Source of the DNA: Cupriavidus sp. YR651
Lineage (GTDB): Bacteria; Pseudomonadota; Gammaproteobacteria; Burkholderiales; Burkholderiaceae
Assembly (NCBI RefSeq): GCF_900101625.1
Contig: NZ_FMYZ01000011.1
Coordinates: 1-64,000, forward strand
Direction of reading: 5' to 3'
Length of the DNA: 64,000 nucleotides
Part shown: positions 27,380-35,585 of the stretch, piece by piece
How positions within the stretch are numbered: the first letter of the stretch is position 1
Layout of the letters: each line of letters opens with the position of its first letter
The notes under the pieces: generated by a model
Told to the model about the DNA's origin: nothing
Databases searched by the model: none
Seen by the model: only the letters and a program-made list of their open reading frames with translations
Translations under genes and position numbers: made by a program

Positions 27380-27897
27380 GTCCTTTTCTCCGGTAGATGG
27401 TGCAATCCGCGCGTGTCGTCGGTGTTTCGCTGCCGCACGGTTCGTGGGGACCGATTCTAGGAGTTGGCGCTATGGGGAATGTGTCACTGTGCGACGGAAA
27501 CGAGCGTGCATGTATCGCTCTGCATCAGCATGCTTCCCGTACACATGCCGATACAATGACGAGCCAGTGCAAGAAGGTCGCCCCCGACTATATGCCTTCG
27601 GAGACACAGCTCGCGTGCACGTGGCGTCCCAAGATCGCTGGGATCCCCGCTGAGCAAGGCTTTGGGCGACGCAAGATAAGGGTGTTACCGGCGAGAGCCA
27701 GTCCGAGCGGATTCTGATGCTTTCCGTTAGCACGCCCGATCGCGCCACCGCCCGAGCCACATCACTGTCACGTGCTGCGCGGCAGCAACGTCTCAGCGCG
27801 GCCAGTTGGCGTCAGTCGGGCCCCAGATCTTTAATGACTGATTCGATCAGAAGTTTTCGCTCAACCCTAGCCGAGGAGGATGGGAGCCAATGACACT
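27380..27897. other. Gap between the DUF3311 and EamA genes
   Basis: No supported gene. Open frames here have unnatural composition. It should contain the promoter of the DUF3311-symporter pair near 27400-27470 and the 3' end of the EamA transcript; no clear terminator was seen. Confidence 0.35.
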
Positions 27898-28953
27898 CTA
27901 ATGAGAATGGCGATGATGCACATCCGGATAGTGCGGATGCTTGTGCACCATCACCTCATGCTCGTGCCAGTGGCTGTGGGGTTCCTTGCCATCCCATGAG
28001 AAATCGTGCTCATGCTGATGATGCTCGTCGTGGCGATGCGAGTGGCTGTGCGCCAGTGGCTCATGGGTATGCTCGTGCTCGTGCCGCTCTCGCAAATGCA
28101 GCCACACGCCCAAGCCCATCAAAGCCGCAGCAAACCAGAACGCCAAGCCCGGCACCTCAGGCCAAATCAAAAACGAAATCAAGACGCCAAACAATGGTGC
28201 AACGGAGAAATACGCCCCGGTTCGAGCGGTTCCCAACAGGCGCAGCGCCACCACAAACAAGGCGAGACTCACACCGTATCCAGCGAATCCGACGATCAGC
28301 GCTCCCGCCGTAGTACTGACAGATGGAAACACCGCCCCATGCATCAAGGCGAGGCTCGTGTTGCATAGCCCCGCGACAAGCCCCTTCAGGCAAGCGATGA
28401 GCAGCGCGTCATTGTTGGAGACCTTGCGGGTCAGGTTGTTGTCAACAGCCCAGCACAAGCAGGCTCCGACGATAAGCAGCGCGCCAGTTGACATCTGCAG
28501 GCTGCCCGGCTGCCAAGAAAGCAGCAAGCCTCCGGCCACGATCGCGATCATCCCCAGAACAATTTGTCGGTCGGCATTTTCTTTGAACACTACCCAGGCG
28601 ATGACGGCCGTGAACACGCCCTCCACGTTCAGCAGCAGTGATGCCGAAGCGGCATTGGTCGAGACCAGCCCAGTCATCAGCAACGCCGGCCCCGCTACGC
28701 CGCCCGCAAGGATTGCGCCAATCAGCCATGGCACTTCCCCTCGCGGAATACCGCCGTGATCATTTCCCGGATCAGGCGTCATCCAGGCCCTCCGGATCGC
28801 GAGCACAAACGCCAGTCCGATGCCACTGCCAAGATATAGCAGGCCCGCCAAATGGAGCGGGGCAACGGAACCGGTTAGCGCTTTGGCCAGCGGCGTGCTT
28901 GCGCCGAAAAGTAGAGCGGCCAGTAATGCCGGAGATGCGGTACGAATGGACAT
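27898..28953 (-). CDS. EamA/DMT-family exporter with histidine-rich C-terminus
   Basis: A 351-residue inner-membrane protein with ten hydrophobic segments in two five-helix EamA repeats (start MSIRTASPALLAALLFGAST; second repeat LLIVGACLCWAVDNNLTRKV). After about residue 285 it carries a cytoplasmic-type tail very rich in His (HEHEHTHEPLAHSHSHRHDE, HWHEHEVMVHKHPHYPDVHH). Such tails bind divalent metals and are found in metal exporters, including CnrT-like DMT carriers. Export or sensing of Ni, Co or Zn is therefore inferred, not shown. It stands alone; the cupin gene at 29504 is divergent. Confidence 0.85.
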   Translation of the reverse strand: MSIRTASPALLAALLFGASTPLAKALTGSVAPLHLAGLLYLGSGIGLAFVLAIRRAWMTPDPGNDHGGIPRGEVPWLIGAILAGGVAGPALLMTGLVSTNAASASLLLNVEGVFTAVIAWVVFKENADRQIVLGMIAIVAGGLLLSWQPGSLQMSTGALLIVGACLCWAVDNNLTRKVSNNDALLIACLKGLVAGLCNTSLALMHGAVFPSVSTTAGALIVGFAGYGVSLALFVVALRLLGTARTGAYFSVAPLFGVLISFLIWPEVPGLAFWFAAALMGLGVWLHLRERHEHEHTHEPLAHSHSHRHDEHHQHEHDFSWDGKEPHSHWHEHEVMVHKHPHYPDVHHRHSH

Positions 28954-29503
28954 GGCAGATCAGGGGATGGGGCGAAAGTGGACTCACAGACTCACATTTC
29001 CAGCACTGCTTGCGCTTCCAGGCAGCCGGCGGCCCGGCGCTTCAGCACCATGCCGCAAAAGGGCAGGCAGCACGTCGCGGACAGCGCGACTATAGAGGCA
29101 TGGATGCACCTGCGCGAGCTCCAGTTCGTATCACGCATCGAAACCTCGTCGCTTTCACGCCAGGTTTTCGCCGTCAGAGACGTCGAAACATGACCGCGCG
29201 GGGACCCGCCTTCTGTCGTGTCATCCCACTCCTCCGCAGAGGAGGCCTATGCAGCATATTGTGCAGCAGGCGAGGCATGTTTCCCGCAGACGTACGCGGA
29301 CGAACGAGCGGTATGTTTGTTCAATCCGCGTTCGGGTAGCGGGCGTCGCCGGCCACGTCATCTGCTATCTTGAATTGCGGATCAGCACTCGCAATGGCGC
29401 CGCAGAAGCCGACACCACTCGATTTGAAGACGCTGGCACATCGACCAGATCCCGGCGCGGCTATCTGATGTGACGAAATCCGGGTTGACGGAGACAGCAA
29501 ACC
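28954..29503. other. Gap between the divergent EamA and cupin genes
   Basis: About 550 bases without a supported gene. It must hold the promoters of both divergent genes. I could not identify a metal-regulator site or riboswitch by eye. Confidence 0.35.
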
Positions 29504-29947
29504 ATGAAGCCACAACCATTTGCGGTAACACCTGATGCGTATGCGCGCGCGCTCAACGTCGTCGGTGAGAAGATCACCGTGCTGGCTTCGACTACAGCCA
29601 CGCAGGGCTACGAAGTGTTCCTGCAGCAGGGCGACAAGGACAGTGGCCCCCCGCCCCACAGTCATGACTGGGACGAGTCGTTCTACATTACCAGGGGCAC
29701 GGTCGAGATTGGCTTTGGCGACCAGACCGTTACTGCTATCTCTGGCACGTTTGTTCATGTGCCCGCAGGCACGGTGCATTATTTCCGTTTCGGACCCGAG
29801 GGTGGCGAAATGATCTCGATAACAAGTCAAGGCGGACGGGCATCCCAACTGTTCACCCGTATCGATGAGGAGGTTCCGCTGGGGCCGCCGGATCTGGAGA
29901 AACTGGCTGGGGTGGCGCTTGAGTGTGGCGTAACGATTGCAGGATGA
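29504..29947 (+). CDS. Cupin-domain protein, 147 aa
   Basis: Starts at ATG with GGAGA upstream. One cupin barrel: GPPPHSHDWDESFYITRGTV (HxH and Glu of motif 1) and SGTFVHVPAGTVHYFRFGPE (motif 2 His). The metal-binding residues are intact. Its role (enzyme or small-molecule binder) is not predictable. No operon partner is adjacent. Confidence 0.82.
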   Translation: MKPQPFAVTPDAYARALNVVGEKITVLASTTATQGYEVFLQQGDKDSGPPPHSHDWDESFYITRGTVEIGFGDQTVTAISGTFVHVPAGTVHYFRFGPEGGEMISITSQGGRASQLFTRIDEEVPLGPPDLEKLAGVALECGVTIAG

Positions 29948-31103
29948 GGCGTGTTCTGGCACATGGGGCCATGGGCTGCATGGTCGGAACTGTCCGCCAC
30001 ATTACGGGCATTCTCAAGAGGCTCCCCCAGATACTGGCGTGACGACCCTCTTTCCCCTTGCCCGCGAACTACGCGTTCGCCAGGATCCGCCACGGTTCCT
30101 CAGGCTCGCCACCACTTCCGCATCATCGAGAGGATCCAGGTTGCAACACCGGGGTGCAGGTTGCCGGCGAAATCGCCTTGCGCTTCGGGCGCCGGGGTTA
30201 GTGGCATAGGCTCGACAGGCGCGATAACGGAGATGGTTGTGCGACGCAAGGGCGAGCAAGGAACGTGACCATACTCTCCGTATGGGACGTTGAGGAAAAG
30301 CCAACAACGAACTTCGGACCCATCGCTGGATTGCAGTGCTACCTGCGCGACCATGGCGTCATCGCTGGCATGCACATCGAGCAGGCCAAGACCGATGCCG
30401 AGGTCGGGCCGACCATGTTGGAGCTGCGGGAATGTCGCTGGATCTGAATCCTTGTACGTATCCTTAACCTTCCCTCGGGAATGGAAATCGAGCCGTGGAA
30501 GAACGTCTGGCATTCCGCCGGGGGTTGGCCGTTGCCGCAGGGTAGCGAGTTCGCTCCGGGCTGCAACCAGTGAAGGCCCTCAATCGGTCGAGCGCTCTCT
30601 TTGCGCCGGCGATCGCCGCGTCGTCGCAGGCGGCGTGCACTTGGCCGAGATTAGTCGCATCAGCCTCGTACGGCTGAAACAGTCCAGACTTCGGACGTTC
30701 ACACGTTCTTTACAAGTGGCCGAGAGGGGTTGGTCAGAGACAGCCGCGGCTCGGCGGTAGGCAGCCGGCCGGGACCGGCCATCTCCAGACGCTGGCCCGA
30801 GGCTCACCATCGACACTCGAAGGGCGGTTCCGCCACAGGTAGTGGTTGTAGCAATTGGGCTACCGCACTGCACTTTTGCGGGCCAAGACGGAACGGTAGT
30901 CCTTCCCACCTAACTACTGGCTGGACGGTCATAGGCTTCAAATGCTCATGTGCGGTGGGCAACGTTCAAGATGCAACAGCAGCCGCAAGTCGGCTTGATG
31001 GCTATAAGCGATATTGATAGGCTGCCGTAGTCCCACCTGCCCGATAGCATGCTGCGATGCAGAAGTCAGCCATGCGGCGAGCGCCATGGATGAGGAGGCT
31101 GAG
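29948..31103. other. Long gap upstream of the sulfatase gene
   Basis: About 1.15 kb with no convincing gene. A reverse-strand open frame at 30100-30513 (pieces such as LGIGLGLLDVHASDDAMVAQ) has moderately protein-like composition but no ribosome site and no family I recognise. The region may hold eroded genes. No RNA or terminator was found. Confidence 0.4.
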
Positions 31104-32906
31104 ATGGCAAATGACAAGGAATCGGGATCTGCACTGACTCGCCGGGAGTTCCTGCGCACTACTGGACTGGGAGCTGTGGCGTTGAGCCTAGCCCCAGGCG
31201 AAAGCACGCAGGCCGCAGCGCCCGGTGCCGACAAGCCAGCGCCCGCCACGGGAGGCCGCCCGGCAAGCCCGTTTAACATTCTCCTAATCCTTGTCGATCA
31301 GGAGCGCCATTTTCGGCCTGGAGAGCTGCCAGCGGACTATCGCTTGCCCGCACACGGGCGCCTGGTGAAGAGCGGCACGATGTTCGTGAACCATCAGATC
31401 AACTCGTGCGTCTGCACGCCATCCCGCTCCGTGCTTTACGCGGGGCAGCACATCCAGCAGACGCGGATGTTCGACAACACGAACTTCCCGTGGATAAGCA
31501 GCATGTCGACTGAGATTCGGACGCTCGGCGACATGCTTCGCGACGCAGGCTACTACACCGCGTACAAGGGCAAGTGGCATCTCACCAAGGAATTCGAAAC
31601 GGTCAACAAGCTCGGCACACCGACCAAGATTTTTACCGCCGAAATGGAGGCCTATGGATTCTCCGATTACGTCGGCATTGGCGACATCATTGCCCACACG
31701 AGCGGCGGTTACCTGCACGATGGGGTGATTGCCGCAATGGGCGTGAGCTGGCTGCGCGGAAAAGGCCGCGAGCTGGCGGCACAGGGGAAGCCATGGTTCC
31801 TCGCGGTCAACCTGGTCAACCCGCATGACGTGATGTTCTACGACACCGACGCTCCTGGAACCGAGGTCCAGGCACGGCGCGGACTCACGCATGTCGCTCG
31901 CGACCCGGATGACCCACTGTACGCGAGGCAGTGGGACTTCATGCTTCCGGCAAGCCGGAAGCAGGCCCTCGATGCGCCGGGGCGCCCGCCAGCGCACCGC
32001 GATTTCATTCGCTCGCATGATGCTCTGGTCGGGGCCATCCCAAACGAGGACGCGCGCTGGCGTCGGCGCCACAATTACTACCTGAACTGCATGCGCGACG
32101 TCGACCGCAATATTGCAGCCATTCTGGCCGAACTCGATGCTGGAGGCCTCACCGACAAGACCATCGTGATCCTGACGTCGGACCACGGCGACATGGATGG
32201 TGCCCACCAGCTCCATGCCAAGGGCGCCGTCTCGTATCGGGAGCAGAACAACGTTCCGCTGATCATCGCTCACCCCGCCTATCAGGGTGGCAGGCAATGC
32301 CGCGCAGTAACGTCGCACCTGGACATCGCGCCGACATTGGTTGCAATGACTGGCATCGGCGCCGACAAGTGCGCTAGCATCGTCAGGGGGCTTGCAGGGA
32401 AGGATTTCTCGGGGCTACTCGACGCGCCTGACAAGGCGGGTTCGGGGGGCATTCGCGATGGCGCGCTGTTCTGCTACAACATGCTGGCCTATATCGATGG
32501 CGATTTTCTTTTCAAGGCCGTGAACTACCTGCAGAAAGGCGGAAAGCCGGACCAGCTCAAGAGCGTGGGCATCCGGCCCAACCTGATGAAGCGAGGCGCG
32601 GTACGTTCGGTCTACGATGGACGCTACACCTTCGCACGGTACTTCTCGCCCAAGCAGCACAACCGGCCGACGACGCTGGAAGAGCTCAACCGGTTCAATG
32701 ACATGGAGCTTTACGATCTGCAGACCGACCCGTTCGAGATGCACAATCTGGCGGCGGACAGCAGCCACCGCGAGCTTCTTCTCGCAATGAACGAGAAGCT
32801 GAACCGTTTGACAGACGCTGAAGTCGGTGAAGACCGTGGGCAAATGCTCCCCGGCGGCATCGATGCAGGGTGGGATGTAACGGCCGAAACCATGGCCGGC
32901 GCATGA
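31104..32906 (+). CDS. Tat-exported sulfatase
   Basis: A 600-residue sulfate-ester hydrolase. The ATG at 31104 has GAGGAGG seven bases upstream. The N-terminus is a twin-arginine signal (TRREFLRTTGLGAVALSL), so it is folded before export. The active-site motif CTPSRSVLYAG has Cys near 104, to be oxidised to formylglycine; metal ligands appear as LVDQER early and TSDHGDMDGAHQL later; YKGKWHL provides the conserved Lys and His. Length and motifs fit the arylsulfatase/choline-sulfatase group. No maturase or transport gene is next to it; substrate unknown. Confidence 0.88.
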   Translation: MANDKESGSALTRREFLRTTGLGAVALSLAPGESTQAAAPGADKPAPATGGRPASPFNILLILVDQERHFRPGELPADYRLPAHGRLVKSGTMFVNHQINSCVCTPSRSVLYAGQHIQQTRMFDNTNFPWISSMSTEIRTLGDMLRDAGYYTAYKGKWHLTKEFETVNKLGTPTKIFTAEMEAYGFSDYVGIGDIIAHTSGGYLHDGVIAAMGVSWLRGKGRELAAQGKPWFLAVNLVNPHDVMFYDTDAPGTEVQARRGLTHVARDPDDPLYARQWDFMLPASRKQALDAPGRPPAHRDFIRSHDALVGAIPNEDARWRRRHNYYLNCMRDVDRNIAAILAELDAGGLTDKTIVILTSDHGDMDGAHQLHAKGAVSYREQNNVPLIIAHPAYQGGRQCRAVTSHLDIAPTLVAMTGIGADKCASIVRGLAGKDFSGLLDAPDKAGSGGIRDGALFCYNMLAYIDGDFLFKAVNYLQKGGKPDQLKSVGIRPNLMKRGAVRSVYDGRYTFARYFSPKQHNRPTTLEELNRFNDMELYDLQTDPFEMHNLAADSSHRELLLAMNEKLNRLTDAEVGEDRGQMLPGGIDAGWDVTAETMAGA

Positions 32907-33406
32907 TGCATCTGGGATGAGCCTTGGGATCAAATTCGTGGCCCCCAATGCTCCCTCTCCCTCCAACTAGACCGAGGCGAACGGCGGTTGTGCCTTGGAA
33001 GCGTCGGTACGGTGTCCCTGGTCCGAATGGCGGTTCAGGGTTGTGGATTCGGCCATTGCTGCGCACTCAGCCGCACCGCGCGGCTGGTGGCATCGCCTGC
33101 GGCACACCGGTGTGTCCTGAGCAGCGGCTTGGCGGTTAATCGCATTTTTTGACGCTAATCGGATTGCGAATCGGACGGCAACACAATTCCATCACGCTTG
33201 TTGATCGGTCAGAGTGTCCCGATAATCGGCGCGCCATCGAGATCATCAGGCGCAGGGCCTACCGCTATCGCGACAACGAAGCCTCTACCTCAAGATTAGG
33301 CGCGTTCCCGGAATTCCTCGTTGAACCCCTTTTTGACAGCTCACAAAAGCATTGCCACAACGGCTTCTGCCCCTTGCAGCAGAGCGTACGGATGTCGGAC
33401 CCAGGG
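32907..33406. other. Gap after the sulfatase gene
   Basis: No supported gene. It contains copy 2 of a dispersed repeat at 33123-33190 but nothing else recognised. Confidence 0.4.
33123..33190 (+). repeat. Dispersed repeat, copy 2
   Basis: Partner of the repeat at 22342-22406, sharing GCGGCT, GTTAATCGCATTT, CGCTAA and GATTGCGAATC in order. A shorter, weaker match (GGCGGTTAATAGCATTT) lies at about 2655-2671. Likely a solo insertion-sequence end. Confidence 0.5.
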
Positions 33407-33652
33407 TCATGAATCCATGCACCGCGCACGAGGTCCCGGCTGGCTTGCTGGTTGAGATACATGACGGCCCTCTATATGGCGTTGCAGCGCTTCGCAGTGT
33501 TCCAGCATCGTCGCGTCAGGCGCAACGATGACGTCCGCGGCCTCTATCCCATCGAAAATACGAAGGTAGAGCTGTCGGGAAACAATGGCGGCCGAAGCCA
33601 CCAAAGCACAGATACCCAACGCCCGAAGAGTCAGAGAGAAATTTGGCGCCAT
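33407..33652 (-). CDS. Possible small membrane protein, 81 aa
   Basis: An open frame starting MAPNFSLTLRALGICALVAS with one hydrophobic helix (residues 8-24) and a soluble tail (VAPDATMLEHCEALQRHIEG). It could be a single-pass inner-membrane protein. No family or good ribosome site was recognised, so coding is uncertain. Confidence 0.3.
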   Translation of the reverse strand: MAPNFSLTLRALGICALVASAAIVSRQLYLRIFDGIEAADVIVAPDATMLEHCEALQRHIEGRHVSQPASQPGPRARCMDS

Positions 33653-33801
33653 CCGACTATTCTGATACGGAAAAAGATGACAGGCAGAAGCCTACATGAG
33701 CGCACGATTTGCAGCTGCCATGCCTTTGCCGTATTGACACGGATGGAGAGAACCGTAGCAGAATTCCAGTTATGGAAGCGTATCTAACATAGACGTATCG
33801 A

Positions 33802-34053
33802 ATGACCAGGAAACAGACGGAAGCACTACCAGCCGGTCGATACTGGGCCGTCCCGCATGCGCCCTTCCCGCTGGACGGACCGAACGGGCACGATGAAGTT
33901 TTTCCCGGCGCAGAATGCGTCAGCGACGGCAAGTGGGCGGTTTTTTTTCGCAACGACGAAGAGGTGTGGGCGTGTAACGCGACGTATGCCGCAGCACATT
34001 TTGATTTCAGGCCGCTCGGCTCTAGCCAGCCGCCTCCCCTGGCAAGCCGGTAG
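33802..34053 (+). CDS. Hypothetical protein, 83 aa
   Basis: Begins MTRKQTEALPAGRYWAVPHA and continues FPGAECVSDGKWAVFFRNDE with many aromatic residues, giving a compact soluble protein. No family recognised. It lies just before two H-NS-type genes in the same direction but is separated by about 100 bases. Confidence 0.42.
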   Translation: MTRKQTEALPAGRYWAVPHAPFPLDGPNGHDEVFPGAECVSDGKWAVFFRNDEEVWACNATYAAAHFDFRPLGSSQPPPLASR

Positions 34054-34150
34054 TCATCACCCCTGACGTTAGCTGCCTTCGTAACACCTGATTGAAGCAT
34101 GGCCTAAGTCTGGTCCGACAGAGTGTCTTGCTGCCACAACGCGGCTTTAT

Positions 34151-34471
34151 ATGAACTGTAAGATGACAAGAAAACCCGATTTGCGAACAACTCTGGTAGA
34201 CATCGAACATCCATCCACCGGAGTAGAAATTCGAGCACGTGCGGAAGCGATTCTCTGGATTAAGTCAGCCGTTGCGCGCCACGGCATTACACTGGAACAA
34301 CTCGAGCAAGCGGGCTGTTTCGCCCCTGCGCAATCGGGAGAAAGATCCGAGAAACCTCCTAAGTACAAGGACGCTGCCGGCCGTGTCTGGAATGGTTTGG
34401 GTGTCGCTCCGGAGTGGTTGCAACGGGCAATCAACGCGGGTCAATCGATGGAGCATTTTCGAATCTCGTAA
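34151..34471 (+). CDS. H-NS-type C-terminal-domain protein, variant N-terminus
   Basis: A 106-residue protein. The C-terminal part (YKDAAGRVWNGLGVAPEWLQ, RAINAGQSMEHFRIS) matches the H-NS DNA-binding domain. The N-terminal part (IEHPSTGVEIRARAEAILWI, VARHGITLEQLEQAGCF) lacks the long coiled coil for oligomerisation seen in full H-NS. It may bind AT-rich DNA as an accessory or antagonist of the full-length protein encoded next to it. An alternative start four codons in (MTRKPDL) is possible. Confidence 0.75.
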   Translation: MNCKMTRKPDLRTTLVDIEHPSTGVEIRARAEAILWIKSAVARHGITLEQLEQAGCFAPAQSGERSEKPPKYKDAAGRVWNGLGVAPEWLQRAINAGQSMEHFRIS

Positions 34472-34566
34472 GCCCTGTACCTTGCCCCCTTTTTGCTCCT
34501 GCCTTTTTCCTTCAGTTGTTTTTGATATAGGATGATTGAGTTCCATGAATCTTGAAGGAGAAACTG

Positions 34567-34890
34567 ATGGCAACATACAAGCAGTTGCTGGCTGAAAAGG
34601 AGGCACTGGAGGTCAAACTTTCGCAAATGCGTGCGGATGAGGTTGCGAGTGTCGTTGAGAAAATCCGTAGTCTGATGGCCGAGTACGGCTTGACGGAGCA
34701 GGATATCGCGCCAAAGCGTCGTCGCGGGCGGCCGGCAAAGAGCGGTGCGAGTGACTTAGGCGTGAAGGCCCCGCTGCCTCCAAAGTATCTGGATCCCAAG
34801 ACGGGTAAAACGTGGTCTGGCCGCGGGCGTGCACCGGCCTGGCTGGGTAAGAATCCCAAACGCTTTCTTATTGCCGAAGAGGCCATCTGA
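34567..34890 (+). CDS. H-NS-family nucleoid protein
   Basis: A 107-residue histone-like silencer. The ATG at 34567 follows AAGGAG. The N-terminal coiled coil (YKQLLAEKEALEVKLSQMRA, VASVVEKIRSLMAEYGLTEQ) drives oligomerisation; KRRRGRPAK is the AT-hook-like linker; and the C-terminal DNA-binding motif is KYLDPKTGKTWSGRGRAPAW. It would bind curved AT-rich DNA and silence foreign genes such as those at 0.9-2 kb. It is 95 bases after the variant H-NS-like gene, probably with its own promoter. Confidence 0.88.
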   Translation: MATYKQLLAEKEALEVKLSQMRADEVASVVEKIRSLMAEYGLTEQDIAPKRRRGRPAKSGASDLGVKAPLPPKYLDPKTGKTWSGRGRAPAWLGKNPKRFLIAEEAI

Positions 34891-35386
34891 GTTTCCCTTC
34901 GGCCAGCGCACACTCGATTTGTGTCGGCAGCGGCCGAATAGAGTGGCTATAACTTCCTGCCAACTACTAAGGCCGTGATTGAAGATCGATGGCGGAGAGA
35001 CAGGCCAACGTCCTTCGAAATTGCTTCCAGCGGTTTGGGTACGATCGTCGTTCGTTGATACACTCCACAACCGTCGAGAACCAATCTACAGAACATTGTA
35101 CACACGGCTTCGCAGTGGAATCTAAGTGGATCCAGCGCCGATCTCTCCCCCTTCAATCTTGACGGCCGACGGAATGTATTCGCCGGAGACCTGTGTCATC
35201 GCAAGGTACCAGAAGGAAAGTCTGGCGAGCGGCGCCTCCGGCGGTTTCGCGAGGCACTCCTCCGCAGACTAGTAGCATCGGGAGCATATTGTTTGCTTTA
35301 AAAATGGCTGCGGGTCGCACGTCAGATGAAAATGACCGGTTTAGTCGCAGGGCGCGTACTCCACGGGCCTGCATATCTGACCGCCC
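34891..35386. other. Gap after the H-NS gene
   Basis: No supported gene. A weak long-range inverted repeat (TTCGGCC near 34899 with GGCCGAA near 34933) follows the H-NS stop but has no T run. Nothing else recognised. Confidence 0.35.
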
Positions 35387-35577
35387 TTATTGACCCACGC
35401 GCTGGATCCGCAAGGCGTACGTGTGGCCTGTTCGGACGATTTCCTTGCCCCTAACCCCATCGATGCAGTGCGGCTGTCGATCGGCCGCGTACCCAGCCAA
35501 GGCCATCCGGGGCAGCGCTGCGGCGCGCGGCTGCGCCGTTGCAGAAGGATGGCCGGCGCAGCATCCGCACGATGTTT
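35387..35577 (+). pseudogene. MocR/GntR-type regulator C-terminal relic
   Basis: Reads THALDPQGVRVACSDDFLAP and PIDAVRLSIGRVPSQ, then after a frameshift LQKDGRRSIRTMF with a stop at 35577. This matches the last 60 residues of PLP-aminotransferase-type (MocR) regulators. The rest is missing. It converges on the mutase gene. The assignment is by pattern only. Confidence 0.4.
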
Positions 35578-35585
35578 TGAGGCAG

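Noticed and set aside
30100..30513. A 137-codon leftward open frame as a gene
   Set aside because: No ribosome site, no recognisable family, and competing open frames of similar quality on the other strand.
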